Source: Glycine soja
Taxonomy: Eukaryota > Streptophyta > Magnoliopsida > Fabales > Fabaceae
Direction: 5' to 3'
DNA length: 64,000 nucleotides
NCBI RefSeq assembly: GCF_004193775.1
Contig: NC_041019.1
Span: 37,213,102-37,277,101, forward strand
The notes beneath the pieces are model-generated. The model saw nothing but the letters and a program-made list of their open reading frames with translations, was not told where the DNA came from and did not search any database. Positions 23,881 through 37,032 of the stretch are shown here, piece after piece. A program made the translations under genes and the position numbers. The first letter of the stretch is position 1, and every line of letters begins with the position of its first letter.

Positions 23881-24784
23881 AAATGTTATCTCTCTTCAAT
23901 CTTTTTAGGATAGTTTTGGACGATTGCATGACAGGGGGGAAGGAAGCCCAAAAACAAAATAGAACTTTGACTAAGCTTTTCCCAAATAAAATTACAATTC
24001 ACATGCCACAGGTATATACAGGGGAATATTTGTAGGGTATTTTCCTCTCCTTATATTGTATTCATAGTATATTTCCTTGTATAAGATGAGGCTATTCATA
24101 ATATATTTCTTGGTATAGGATAAGGCTCTACTAGCATCCTGGAAGCAGCAACTGGATCGAGAAGTTGTGACTCAAAATTAAAGGAAATTTACATCACTTG
24201 CACATAGTGAGTGCCTTGTGTTTGCTTGTAAATTTAATTCGTTGGCATAATTGAAAGGCATGTTTATTGCAAAATCTACATATTTTCATGCAAAAACAGA
24301 GTTGGAGGCTATAGTACTTTCCGTAATATGTTATTTCATTGTGGTACTAAGTAATTCACAATATGATTTATATATGAATGGATGGGATACCAATTAAACA
24401 ATCAATGCAACTTATGTTTTACCATGGAAGTTTGTTTCCTTTGCATGTATGTCCTTTAGATCACCACTTTTTAAGGTTTGGAAGATGGTGTTATTGTATC
24501 AGTTGTGCAAGGACGTTTGGTTTGGGTGGGTCTGTAAATTTTATTTTTTCTAAACTTTACCTTTGTCTATATTATCTCTCATCCATCTTTGATAACAATC
24601 TCATTCTAAGTTTTAATTCAAGGTTGACATTTTGCTTTAAATTTTCATTTTTTATTTATATTTAAGATAATGAGAAGAGCTAGTATCCCTTCTGGTCTTT
24701 ATTTGATTATGTAATTTTTTGCAAATCTATATAGGAGAATTTAGACCGTTGATTTATTTGGTCTGTTTGTGAATCCTCCAATAA
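23881..24784. other. AT-rich interval, nothing assigned
   Basis: Lies between block B copy 1b and a CACTA subterminal region. I see no coding domain, repeat or RNA gene that I can support. An open frame at 24378-24665 has no recognisable feature. Confidence 0.5.
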
Positions 24785-25141
24785 ATTAGAAACTAAGACA
24801 GTTCTAAAAGAACCATTGTAGTATGTTTTAGAAACTAAGGCGGTTGTAAAAATAGTCGTCTTAGTTTCTAAGACATACTACGACGATTCTTTTAAAACCG
24901 TCTTAGAATTCACATGTTGACTACACTATATTATGCCGGTTTAGCATGTAGAACCGCCTTTGTATCAATTAGATTCTAAGACGGTTGTTGGATAACCGTC
25001 TTAGAAAATGTTACTTTCTATGACGGTTCAACAAACCATCATTGTAAATACATTGTGATATTACGACACTGACATCTAAGATAGTTTAAAACCGTCGTAA
25101 AAGATCTTAAATAACCAACTTAAAAGACTATTATTGTAATA
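24785..25141. mobile_element. CACTA-type subterminal region (AACCGTC family)
   Basis: Dense direct and inverted copies of motifs such as TTCTAAGACGGTT, AAAACCGTCTTAG and ACTACGACGATT, the arrangement typical of CACTA subterminal regions. The right end near 25141 (TTATTGTAATAGT) may be a degraded terminus. The left terminus is not found. Confidence 0.6.
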
Positions 25142-25267
25142 GTATCTGTTCAAACAAGAGAGAGCATCAATGAGTTCTTGACAAGTGTTAAACAGCATGG
25201 CCTAGCAAAAGCTGAGGTTCTGAACATATTAAACATTGGGCCAGCTGCTGATTTTGAACTATACCTA
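25142..25267 (+). pseudogene. Gene fragment: exon resembling RNA polymerase III subunit RPC9
   Basis: One open frame encodes VQTRESINEFLTSVKQHGLA followed by KAEVLNILNIGPAADFELYL, after which GTAAGT forms a good splice donor (25268). From memory this matches the conserved middle of the RPB4-like Pol III subunit RPC9 (CRCP): a TRES motif, then a KAEVLN-like helix and a PA-x-x-x-E-L turn. Only one exon is present and nothing recognisable of the rest follows, so this is a fragment rather than a gene. It directly abuts a CACTA subterminal region, which suggests capture by that transposon. The alternative is the tail of a decayed host gene into which the CACTA element jumped. Confidence 0.6.
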
Positions 25268-26571
25268 GTAAGTATCAAAATTTTGATTTTCCAATTTATG
25301 TTACACCTAAGCATTTAGTTAGAAGTTTGTAGCTCTGTAATTTTTCAGCTGTGATCACATTGTCAACAAATTATTTAAATAAATACATACAATCTGTATG
25401 TCTATCAAATTGATATAATGTATCAAATTTTAAAATTCAAAATTCAAATTTAAATTGAGATAGATTAAATTTAAACAATAGGGAGAAATAAAAAACTTAA
25501 AAATAAATTAGTGTGACATACTTGATATAGGAGAAGTTATGTAGCTTATCATGAAAAAGAGTGAGTAGTTCCTAATATTCTCTTGTTCAAAAGTGAATAC
25601 ATTTATAAGGGTGAATTTATGCATCAGAATATAACATGTTGGTCCCGAGTAAAATTTTAAATTGAAGCTTCATCATCTTTGCATTTCAACATTGAAACGG
25701 TTGGGCTGGCCCATGTATTCCAACTTTAATAGATGTATATGTGTGATATTATAAAGTTGGAAAGCCTACAATACCCCTCTAAATCTACCCCAAAGTAAAT
25801 TTTTAATAAAAATATTTATATTTTATTTTAATATTATTTGTTAATTAATAGTATTATAAATAGTTGCATTATTTCATTGAACATGATTTACATCATGGAG
25901 GAGGATAAAAGCAATGCATATATAAATTTAACCTACACTTCTTTTTAAGTTGTCAATTAATTAAAAATCCCTTTTAATATAGCTTTTAAAATATTTATTA
26001 TTTCCTATTAAAAATATCTATCATTAAAATTAAAAATTAAAAAATATATATTAATAATAATAATAAAATATACTCCCAGTATATATACAAATTATTTTCT
26101 ATTACTTTTTTAATGCAAAGCTATATAAAAAGGCATAGATATTGTATTAGTTGGTACTTAGCATTTATATTGTTGTCTCACATGACCAAATTTTATATAT
26201 TGTTCACCAAACAAATAAAGTAAATTATATCTTCCCCCGCTATTGTTGGTTTGTATTCAATGTTCTGTTTGTTCCAGCATATCACAAGTAAAGTAAATTA
26301 TATTGCTTAAAGGTTCTTTCGGCAAGTCACTTGCTTCTTTCGCTCGAGGTGAGTTTCTTTTTGTTCCAGCATATCACAATCCTCAGCATTTTGGCAACTA
26401 TTTATTCCAAGTGATCTCAGATTGGATCATTTCCTCCTTCCCCTTCAAGATGATGATAATTCATAATATGAGGATTTTTAGATTGACATTGTCTATGTTA
26501 TGTTTCTTTTTGTTCCCCATGATTGTATGTATTCCCTCACTATTGACATTGTTATTCTATAAATTGTACAG

Positions 26572-26681
26572 GATGTTTCGACTCTACAACAGTTGGAGGA
26601 TTGAGATGCTATGAGAATCCAAAGAATAAGATTACTGCAGTACCTACTGAAGAAGAGGAAATCTGGGGTGCATTCTTCAAG
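26572..26681 (+). pseudogene. Exon-like segment, unidentified gene fragment (copy 2)
   Basis: Bounded by TTGTACAG and GTAAC. One frame is open throughout and encodes a plausible protein phrase, including RCYENPKNKITAVPTEEEEI and then WGAFFK. The same segment in copy 1 carries a stop. I do not recognise the gene. The splice-like borders and the coding bias of this 110-bp block, set in AT-rich DNA, suggest a captured exon. Confidence 0.4.
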
Positions 26682-27525
26682 GTAACAAGATGACAGGAGT
26701 TTAAATATAATTACCGGTGTTGCTCTCAGTTCTCTTTGCAGAATATTATTTTCATCTGTTTAGAATAGAGAATTGGTGATCAGTCCCAACAGTAATATAA
26801 GGTTAATGTCAGTTGAGACTGCATTAGGTACAAAGGGAAAATATGAGGTCAGAGACAATAGAATAGGAGTTCATATAGTGTCCAAAATGAATGGGTTAGA
26901 CTAATTTAAACTTAAATCTTTATATCACTTTTGAAGGTAATCTTAGAGCTTAAGAAGTTAGAGTTGAACATCCATTATGTAACTAGGATTGCCAGTTGCA
27001 ACTAAATTTCACCGAGGTAATAACATTGTAAGTTCCTAAGAGCAAAATTATAATCTAAGCAAGTTCGGTTAGGCTCTCAAGTGGTTGACAAGTCTCGTTT
27101 AGGTGGTATTTTTGGCCTTGGTTAACAAGAAAATCGAGTGTTAGGTACAAAAATTGGAAAGCTCCACTACACATAAAAGTGGTATTATTTATTTCAATAT
27201 TTGTTTCTGCATTCATGGTTAGTTTGCTTATTTTGACCGTGTGGCTCTCTCCATATATGAACTTTGAGACTTATATCTTATGATATATTTTGTCTATTTG
27301 ATGCGATGAACTATAAGGTGGAAGGGTCAGTAGTCCTTGCAGGCACAGAGTAAAAGATCCATTTTCAAAAAGAGTACCGTGTGATGCATTATTGGAGTAA
27401 TGTGTTTATGTGCTTGTGACAGTAAGGCTTACATGTGAGGCCATGTAAATACCTTTAATGATAACTATGAGAAGAGCGCGACTGGTAGTAGAGTTTATTA
27501 TGGTGTTCATTAGCTAGGATTTTCT

Positions 27526-27828
27526 TTATTTCTCTTGTACAGTTGTGTTTTCTAATGTAATAAAAGATATGCTTCTGGCTTGAGATTCTCTAATATTGAT
27601 TCTATGCAAAGTGTGTTCGTATATGATGATTGGTAAGCTTCCAGCTAGTACTAATTTAAGGAAAAATAGTACTTGGACACTCATGTTATAGCAAGGCAAG
27701 GTTGAGGAGGGCAGATTCCAATGCCAAGGTGCATCCCAAGTTACCAAACAGGTCATAGCCTTTCTAGTTTGGCTCTCAAATTGGCACCCTAGAATTGTCT
27801 TCTTATTAGAGGTGTTCATGTCAAACAT
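27526..27828 (-). other. Conserved antisense open frame of unknown meaning (copy 2)
   Basis: A 100-codon frame on the minus strand of block A, present with few changes at 46173-46487 (104 codons). No domain recognised. The N-terminal phrase is MFDMNTSNKK and there is a hydrophobic stretch around VQVLFFLKLVLAG. The frame could stay open by chance because the copies are recent duplicates. Copy 1 lacks the segment. Confidence 0.25.
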
Positions 27829-28429
27829 ATTTACCTACAGTTGAAGATGATAGGTACATATTAAAGATATTTACCTACAGTTAGGAGATGTAAGTAGAAG
27901 TTAATGACTTTTACCTACACACTATACATAGTAGGTAAAACCTATAGTGATAGACAATTAGTCGTCATTATAGGCCTCCTCAAAGTTGACAGAAGAAACG
28001 TCCGTAGGACAAAGTCTATTATACATTTACCTACGGATTTTTTTATTTATAGTGACAGTTTTTGTCCATAGGTATAGGTCATTTTTCTTTTAGTAAGGCA
28101 AAATAACAAATAACAAATGTGAAACCAAGGCATTAATGTACCAAAGTCATTAAAAATTACAAGATCATGTCATATTTTCTTTTTAGGCTGAACATTCATA
28201 CATGTAATTTTGCTAGTATAAGAAATAAGTAAAACATATTAACAAATGCTAAAGATTTGGTTTATAAGAGTAATTTGTTCAATAGTGACCAAATTTTGCT
28301 ATCTTTATAATTTCTTAGTCACTGTCTCCAGTCTATTGATTCTCTATTCAAGATCTATTAACCCCTCAATAAATTGCCTTGATTCATTTTTCCCATTTCC
28401 ATCTCCATAGTCTTCCTCCAAAGCCTCCA

Positions 28430-30956
28430 CTTGACACCCTCTACCCTTACAATTATAACTAACTACTTGAATAAATCATACAAGATTTATCTAAAAGATT
28501 ATAAACACATAATAATAAAAGAAGAAGAAAAACATGCAAAATTAATTAATAATTTTTCTTTTTAAACACATTTAATCTAAATCAATTCAAAAGGATAAAG
28601 GTCCACATCCGCTTAGTGAAAACATAATAGAATTTTTTTATATAAATAAAAGGTAAGATTATTCAGGCTCAAAACAAGGTCGTCCACTCTAAATAAATAA
28701 TAAAAAGAAACTAAAGTAGAAAAGTATAACGCAATTGTATCATTCAGTAAATCATAACATGTGAAAATCATAATATGCAAATGAAAATCCTATGCCCCAA
28801 TGTCACACTTATCAGATCATATCCCTATCACAGACTAATTCTCTCCATCTCTAGCATGTGACTCATCATATGAAGGCTCACCTGAAACAAAGTGGCAATC
28901 AACCCAAACACAAACACACACCGGGAGTGAGTTATCACATTCGTATATAATAAAACATTAGAGCATGTGAAACATATAATACTTAAAGCTGAATTTATAT
29001 AAATAACATTACTGCACAAAATCGCACACATTATTCACACCCATTCAAGTTTACACACTCCATAAAATAACATCAACCACAATTGTTAACTCAATGAAAT
29101 TCAAAGACAAGCGTTATGCAACAATTATACTAAGACTCAAGCCTATATGCAATGTGGTACCATGTTAGTGAAAAACAACACTTGGGCGCTTAGGAGTACA
29201 TAACAAGACACACCACACCATGGGTTTGTTAGGTCACTCTCACAAAGTAAGATCATAGGGAGACCAGGCAGGGTCACGATATTTTGCGAGAATGCTCCAA
29301 TCATATGGGATCAGCATAGGCTTAAAGGAGCACTCAAACCCGGTGACCCCCAAGGCCTACACTCTGAAGAGTCTGTCGGGGCCTCTCCCTCCTGATTCAG
29401 GTCCAACCCCTAAAATAATTTTTGCATGCAGACACTGATCATGAATTATACAATACCCACGACCTTACACTCGTGTTTTAAACACGTTCAACACAATTGC
29501 GCTACGATTTAACATTGGTTCCTAAATAGGAAACCTACATTTTCTCTTTAACACTGCGCATCAACGCTTTTCTCAAGATAGCGTTGGTCGAGTTATTGTA
29601 CAATTCATAGCTTACAACACAAGTAATTTCATATCAAGTGTTAACTACACACTTATCCACAACTAGAACTCATTCACAATTTCACATCTCATAGTGTCAC
29701 AATCCACAATCACATGTTTACACGTATCTCACAAATTAACACATGTTCAACTTTACACTTATACTCAATCTCAATAACAATATTATAATCTCAAAGCAAC
29801 ATGTTATTCTACAATTCATCACATACTCACAATTTGAATCATCATTTCATATCCTCGATATAACAATTTATATAAAAGACTATCACAACATGATGACTAA
29901 AACCCCTCAAATAATATTACACAATTATATCAAAATCATAGGTCGAAATATACAAATATCAAGAGCACAATTTATCAAGAAATCTTCATTAGGACATCAA
30001 TATTTTATTTATAATCATAAAGGAAAAATTGCAATTTAACAAACATCCCAAAATAAAACCCCAATTTAATCCTCTAAGGATCCCTACACATGTTCTCACT
30101 AATCCCCAACTGTGAATAACTCATCCCTTACCTCTAAGCGGACTCACATGTCTTCCCACAGCGATAGCGTCATCTCTAACGGTTCCCTAAGATTCCTCCA
30201 TTTTTTCCTCTGCCTGCTCCGATAGAATTCCCAAACGTCAGAGAAACGGAGAAAGGATTAAAGCCTCCATTTGGACTATCTTCATGCGATTCCTTTTTCT
30301 CCCTCCAAGAACATTTGTCGCAAATCCCAACGGTCAAAGAGTGTGCAACTTAATTTCAAACAACATATCCAAATTTTACGACAATCCAACGGTTAACAAA
30401 ACCGGGATCGTAGTTTTACCAAGATAGCTCTCGGTTTCTGTGGGAAAGAAAAATGCTACAATGAGAAGCGTATTTCTCTCAGTTCAGACATGATATCCAA
30501 ATTCTCAACGGTGAAAATGCTCGGCATTGGGTTGCGAACGTGGTGCTCAAATTTCACAACGATCCAATGGTGAATGAGACCGAGATCGTCGTTTTTCTGA
30601 GACAGGTTTGGTGGGCTGCGGGAAAAAAGAAAAGGTTTTGAGAGGAGAAGGGAAAAAACGAAAATAAGGGAAAGAAGAGGCAACGTCACTGTGAAAACTG
30701 ACCTAACACTATTTATAGCTAGGTTTACTCTATTTATTTATTTATTCATTATTTTATAAAAATAAACTCTATTTTATTCTCTATCAAACAAATAAATAAA
30801 ATATCCTTTTTATTTTCTCTCAAATCATTATTTTAATTAATTATTATATCTCCTTATTTATTTATTTATAGAATCTCATCATTTTTTTAAAACTCTATTT
30901 ATTTATAAATAAAAATTATTATTTTTTAATTAGCTTATGAAAAATGGGATGTTACA
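28430..30956 (-). mobile_element. Solo LTR, 2.5 kb, TSD CTCCA
   Basis: Read on the minus strand it starts TGTAACATCCCATTTTTC and ends GGGTAGAGGGTGTCAAG, with the last bases mutated from the TG...CA rule. Five-bp direct repeats CTCCA flank it (28425-28429 and 30957-30961), and the same site is empty in block B copies 1 and 3. A TATA box (CTATAAATAG on the minus strand, near 30711-30720) lies about 240 bp from the start. No internal retroelement coding region is present, so it is a solo LTR. A related copy is at 52897-55965. Confidence 0.8.
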
Positions 30957-33024
30957 CTCCATCTCTTGGGTCAACAGTGTCTTGAGAAGGATTTCCAAAT
31001 TGAACAGTTTTCAAAGGAGAAAATTCAGGTGTAACATCAACATCATTACCATTTGTATTTGCTTTTGATACATGAGTTCCATGATGACAGAGTAGCTTTA
31101 GACTGCTTTTTTGCCAAGTAATATTGTTTGCAATTTTTTTAAGTAATTTTTGGTTTGCAGTAATTTTTCAATGCAATAGCTTTGGTGCCAGAGAATGCAA
31201 TCACACAATCTGAAACTTCTTGATTCATTCCAAATTGCATAGCCACTCTCTATGTGGTACGTACTTTTTTATAATACATTGTTGCAAACAAGCATCGAAA
31301 TACTCATGCATATAACAACCAAAACTATTTTAATTTATCCAAATTACTCTCACATGGTAACCAAGTTTCCTTTTTTGGATTAAAAGACCTAAACTTACCA
31401 ACAAATTGAACATGATTAAGGGTGCCAAGGAAAATTGCCCCTAGTAGAGTCCAGGGAAAATCTCACACCGTCAATTTTCAATTGATTAAGCTTGTTCCAC
31501 CAAAATACCATAGGTTCTTCATTGGTTATCAGCCTAGGCTATGGTTGCTAATTTGTTAATCTCTCCCACACCCAAGTTTGGACCAAGTAGTAAAAGGGTG
31601 ACCAAAGAGTTAACTACAATTCCAATTCTTCATTACCAGTCAAATAAACTATTGTTTTCTTCGATAGACCAAAATCATTTTATATGTTGGATAAAACTGT
31701 TGGTCACAAAGCTGATTCTCTCCAGCAAGATGAACAACAATAAGGAAAACAAACTTTCTCACCAAGCCACTAGGAGAGAAGCCAATCATTGCCTAGCAAG
31801 TTGCAAGGGATGTTTCATGCTCAATTTCACTCTCACTATTGACAAAAATCCATCCATGCTAATGTTTATATAAACCCCACTCTTTTTACTCCTTGGAGAT
31901 TGTTGTTGTCCTATTCTATGTATCAATTTCTTCTCCAACTTCATCATTTCCTAGCTTTGAAATGGGGTCAAGACAGGATCACCAACAGTTGCAAAACCCT
32001 CCAAAACCATCACATCCTCCAAGTTGACATTTTTCTCACCCTAGGAGCACAAAAAGGTATTTGTCTAAGGACACAACTTCTCAACAACCCAAAACACATG
32101 TTTTCAACCCAAGTGCTTCATAGTAAAAAATGAAAACATGTGTTTTGGGGTTGTTGAGAAGTGGTGCATGTCCTGAGACAAATACCTTTTTGTTACCCTA
32201 AGGTGAGAAAAAAAACACCTTGGAGGATGTGATGGTGTTGGAGAATTTTCCAATAGTTCATGATCTCGTCTTCACCCCATTTCAAAGCTAGGAAATGATA
32301 AAAGTGGAGAAGAAATTGATACATACAATAGAAAAACAAACTACAAGGAATAAAAAGGATGGGGTTTATACATTAGCAAGGGTGGATATTCGTCGATATT
32401 GAGAATGAAATGGAGCATGAAACATTCCTTGCAACTTGGTTGGCAGAGATTGATTTCTCTCCCAATGGCTTGGTGAGCAAGTTTGTTTTCCTTCATGTAT
32501 ATAATCAGCGTTGCGACCAATATTTTAAGCCAACATATAAAATGATTTAGGTCTGTTGAAGAAAACAATAGTTAGTTTGGCTGATGATAAGAGGTAACTC
32601 TTTGGTCACCCTTTTACTACTTGGTTCATATTTTTTTATCGGAGAGATTCTCAAATTTGCAACCACAGCCTAGGTTGATCAACCATGAAAAACCTATGCT
32701 ATGTGGGTGGCACAAGCTTAATCCCTTGAAAATTGAGGGTAGGAGATTTGCCCTGGATTCAACTAGGGACTACTTTCCTTAGCACCCTTATGTTCAATAT
32801 GTTGGATAAATAAAAATAGTTTTTTTTCCTATATGCATGAGAGTTTCAATGCTAATTGTCACACAAATGTATTACACAAAAGTACCTATCACATAAAGAG
32901 TGGCTATGCAATTTAGAATGCATCAAGAAGTTTTAGATTGTGTGGCTACATTCTTTGGAACCAAAGGCATTGTATGGAAAAATTACTACATACCCATATC
33001 TAACGGGAATTTCTATTTTCCTGC

Positions 33025-33342
33025 TTGGCTTTTTTGAGTGAGATGTCACCACACGTTATGCAGGATGGTGGAAGCAGTCAATATTGTATCATTATCATGA
33101 TTTTGCAAAGAATATTACTCGGTGAAAGAGCAGTCTATGCAATGATGCTGGTGTTTCCACCTGAATTTTCTCCATTGAAAACTATTTTATTTGGAAATCC
33201 TTCCCAAGACACCGTTGAACCACTGATGGAGGCTTTGGAGGAAGATTATAAAGATGGAAATGAGATTAATGAATCAAGGCAGTTTATTGGAGGAGTATTG
33301 GATCTTGAAAAGAGAATCAATAGACTAGATACATTGACTTAG
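33025..33342 (+). pseudogene. Open frame in the right arm of block B (unknown protein)
   Basis: Up to 105 codons. The part from FPPEFSPLKT to the stop is shared by both right arms and, in decayed form, by the left arms on the opposite strand, so it likely descends from a real coding sequence that was duplicated into inverted orientation. The C-terminal 45 residues are charged with heptad-like spacing. I cannot name the family, and the N-terminal part looks random. Probably a non-functional remnant. Confidence 0.35.
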
Positions 33343-33500
33343 AAATTAAATATAACAAAATTTTGTCATTGTTGAATAAATTATTAGCTTATAAACCAAA
33401 TCTTTACCATTTGTTAATATGTTTTACTTATTTCTGATACTAGCATAATTAAATGACATGAATGTTCAAAAAATCAAACTACAGTATGATCTTGTAGGAT

Positions 33501-35179
33501 TTAGCAATATGTTTGTTTGCGTATGAAAGGTATGTATTTTTATAATATCTTTCGACATCAACCTATGCTTTGACATGGTATGCGTGCACATATGCACGAG
33601 CAAAATTTATCTATTATGTTAGTTGAAATTGGAGGTGATGACTCAACAAAAGTTAAGGAATACCAAAGAAAAAAACTAGCGATGATAGTTTCCTTATTTC
33701 TCTATGTGCATAAGGGAAGAAAGGAAAGGGCATGGTTACAAAGAATCTGGTGATTTTCTGCATTCAAGGCCCTTGGTGAAGAGTCACATGTCATGACTCG
33801 TGGTGAAGAGTCACATCTCATGTTTGTTGCGCATCTATTCATACTTTCACTTCATATGAGTGGACACAAAATCTCATGAAAGGATACAATCTTTAAATAA
33901 TTTTGAAGATTTCACATAATCACCCACCATTTTAAAAATATATATGAACCAAATGGTTTTAGATTAAACATACTAAAGTTAGAGCACAAATCACGTTCAT
34001 CAATTAATCATACAACTTAATGAACAAAATATCTCTCACCTTTTTTAACAAAACAACCAAATCCCATGATTCTGAAAATCACATGGTTTTAGATAAAAGT
34101 GAGTATTGGTTAAACAACTAAAATAACAACAAACATACAAATAGAGAATCGAGAAGATGAAAGTATAAAAAAATTGTAGATAGTACAAACTAAATATCTC
34201 TCACCACAAGCAACCAATAAACAAACCAAAGATTTAGATTTAAGAATTATGTATCCTGAATTGGCTCACAAAATTCCAACTCAATCCAATATTTAATGAA
34301 GTCGTAAATGCAATTTTACTATGGCTGCACGTGAAACTACAGGAATAACAAAATCCCACTTCCTACTCTTAGAGAACTTGTTCAATGTACCTTCCTCCGT
34401 TACTCACACCATTTGTTGAACATATGTACCTTTGGTATCATTTTATTACCTCGGTTGTTCAAGAGAAATCGGTTTGATCTTTTAGATGTTTCAAACTTTT
34501 TAAAGTCATTCCATAAGGACGGAACTTTGCCAATGATTCAAGATAGAATAATTAACTTTCATCTACATCCATATTGTGTTTGTTCGTAGATATTAAGCAT
34601 ACATTCAATTTATGCACTTGTTTCATAAAAGGTCTACTATCCATCATCCGATAATTATAAAAATAATTGACAAGAAATTTCTTATTTGTTCCCATCATGT
34701 AGTTTAAAAAAAGTGTCACACACGTACCTTTTAAGGTGTGTCCCATTCAAATATAACCATCATACTTGTTTTCTAACGGGCTTTAGCAATGATCTCATCT
34801 TCCCTATTGGTTAGGATTGGGGTGTTGAAGACATACATACCTTTTTCAAGGTGTGATGATTGGAGACGTCACTTCAAAAATAAAGAAATACCTGATAAAT
34901 TGAGTGTGATGATAATGCAAGAAAGAACAAAAACCAAATTAAGAAAAATGCAATTTTCCAAGGTATGCATATAAAACACTAACCATTAGGCTCGACTCAT
35001 CCCTAACAATATATGTAGATATTGGATGGAATATAGTGTACAAAGGATCAGGTGTGAATGGAGAACATTTTAAGAATAACCTTACTTTCTACTTGAGATA
35101 AGTAAAATTAAATGATTTCAACTAACTTTCTTAATTTATGGGAAGTAATTATTTTTGCTTATATATGAGACCAGAGAGA

Positions 35180-35183
<4 letters not shown>
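33501..35183. other. Flank of block B copy 2, no gene
   Basis: Up to about 34220 it is duplicated at 49381-50130. It includes two copies of a 27-bp repeat containing GGTGAAGAGTCACATG (33770-33830). From 34220 to 35183 it is single copy in this window, AT-rich, and without a supportable gene. Confidence 0.5.

Positions 35184-35230
<47 letters not shown>
35184..35230. repeat. (TA)n microsatellite
   Basis: About 23 uninterrupted TA dinucleotides, followed by CATATAT. The open frame across it is an artefact of the repeat. Confidence 0.95.
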
Positions 35231-35236
<6 letters not shown>

Positions 35237-37032
35237 TTCTATAATTCCTTCCAATTATGTGAATTTCAATGGGAAACTGCAAAAGTTTATGTCATGGTGT
35301 TATGTTATTTTGTGTCTACATATTTCTAACCTAATAAATATAATATAGGTATCGATATAAGTAATTAAATTCATTAAAAAAGACTAACCTAATTTATGTA
35401 TAATGTGCAACCATATCTACTCATCATTCAAAAGTAAATAGCACAATATATGAAGATCTTTTATCCCTATCAAAAGCAACAAGGAATTTTTTATGCAACT
35501 CAAAATTAATTTTCCTTCTAAATAAACTTTTACCTTAATCTGAAAAAATTAAGTAGGAGAGAATGTCCATTAAAGAATCATAGGCAAAAGAATGTACTAT
35601 ACATATTAATCTATGAATGTTTAACAGTGTAGATTTGTCAACAAAAGCGTACTTTACTAGTTAATAGACTTAATTGTACATTTGATGTCTTTACTTTATC
35701 GGTTTTCTTAGGAATGCTCATAAACTGATTTTATCAAATAACTTTATGAATAAATCAAGCAAAAAACTGAAAATCAAATAAACCAAAAGTCGAACAAATT
35801 AAAATTTAATAAACCCATTTGTTTTGAATAAAATCAGATTTTGGATCTCATTTTAAAATTCAATCTAATCCAACCCAAACCAAATTTATACATAAATGTA
35901 TTTATCTGATTAAAAATTTATATTTATACTCAAGTTTACGTTTTTTTTCCTTCTATCGAGTATTTATAAAACTATTGCATAACTTATACTTATCATATAA
36001 CAAAATTTTATAAACTTTACCAGTACAAAAAGTCATGTATGTCTAGTTTTGGATAAGGTATGACTCAAAATCCAAAGTTAATCATATAGAGAGAAATGTT
36101 CATTTTACTAAAGGATGTTCATACAAGACAAAAAAAAATCATTACACACTCTCGTTTTTCCATTAGTTTTCTCGGCAAATCAATGAGTTAAATTATAAGT
36201 TACCCCAACTTTTAAAGCTTATGAAGCCTATTTTGCAATGTTATCCCCCAAATTTCAGTAGCATCTCTACTACAATACCAGTTATGAAAACAATGCACGA
36301 ATTCTAAACTGCAACACTTAGCAGAAGAGTCAATTTGTAAAGTTCATATAGCAATTCAATTCTAATCCAAACATAACGTATTTTATATATATTCATATTC
36401 CACAAGAGTCTACTTTTCAAATATAATTTTATTTTCATCAAACGGTATGTGAATCAAACAAAGTAAAAAACTGTGTGAAGTATGTCAAAGCTGAAATTTG
36501 TAAAACAGCATGTGTGCACAAACTTTCAACACCAAATAATATAGAAATGACTCTAAGAGCCCATACTCATGGAGGATAACCTCCCAAACCAAAATTGACA
36601 TTAAAGAAAATAGAAACTCTCAATACCTTGAGAGATTTGAAGTCTTCTAGAGTTCAAGAAAATGCAAAACAAAATGGATTGATGAAAAACCCTTGTCTGC
36701 TAGAGCTCCTTCCTTGAATTTGATGTCCAAGGGACAAGATTTGAGTTGTAAAGGTGAGAACTTGACGTAGGATGACCATGAAGTTAGAGAGAGAACACAA
36801 GGCAAGAGATAAAAGCTCTCTTATCTCTCCTAAAACTCTAGAAGTGGCTGCGCATGAATGAGGACCAAGGGAGAGTGTTTACATTTCTTGTATTGTAACC
36901 CTACATCTTGGAGTTTTGAGCCGAGCCCCATTGGCCCATTAGGTTTTTGGGTCCAAATTTGTTTCATTAGGATTAATTAAAGTTTCATTATTCATCTTGC
37001 AAAAGACTTTAATCTTCTATCTTTCATTATAT
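35231..37032. other. AT-rich intergenic DNA
   Basis: 36135-36363 is repeated at 50138-50366, at the right edge of the block B duplication. 36590-37000 has the character of a decayed LTR or leader (short purine-rich phrases, GAGCCGAGCCC), but I cannot identify it. No gene. Confidence 0.45.

Larger units (their letters stand above)
25340..28095 (+). repeat. Block A, copy 2
   Basis: The longest copy. It matches 20459-22911 over its length, and 45546-46754 over its last 1.2 kb. It ends in CATTTTTCTTTTAGTA, a degraded CACTA-type terminus, followed by AGG, the same trinucleotide that flanks the complete element at 41715-46754. A 360-bp segment at about 27519-27880 is shared with copy 3 but missing from copy 1. 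Confidence 0.75.
28156..33500. repeat. Block B, copy 2: long inverted repeat interrupted by a solo LTR
   Basis: Left arm 28156-28429 plus 30957-32106; right arm 32131-33500, its reverse complement. The spacer is 24 bp (32107-32130). Leaving out the inserted LTR, each arm is about 1.4 kb, and sampled stretches agree at roughly 80-90% by eye. The inner ends pair exactly over ACACATGTTTTCA and TGAAAACATGTGT. The right arm holds a plus-strand open frame (33025-33342) with FSPLKTILFGNPSQDTVEP and a charged helix-like tail (LDLEKRINRLDTL); its counterpart in the left arms is frameshifted. A transcript through the whole block could fold into a long hairpin. Confidence 0.8.

Noticed and set aside
20459..28095. 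Block A copies 1 and 2 as complete CACTA elements
   Set aside because: Only the right terminus is present. No CACTA left end with matching bases or target duplication was found for either.
35138..35329. Open frame with an Ile-Tyr repeat
   Set aside because: Translation of the (TA)n microsatellite.
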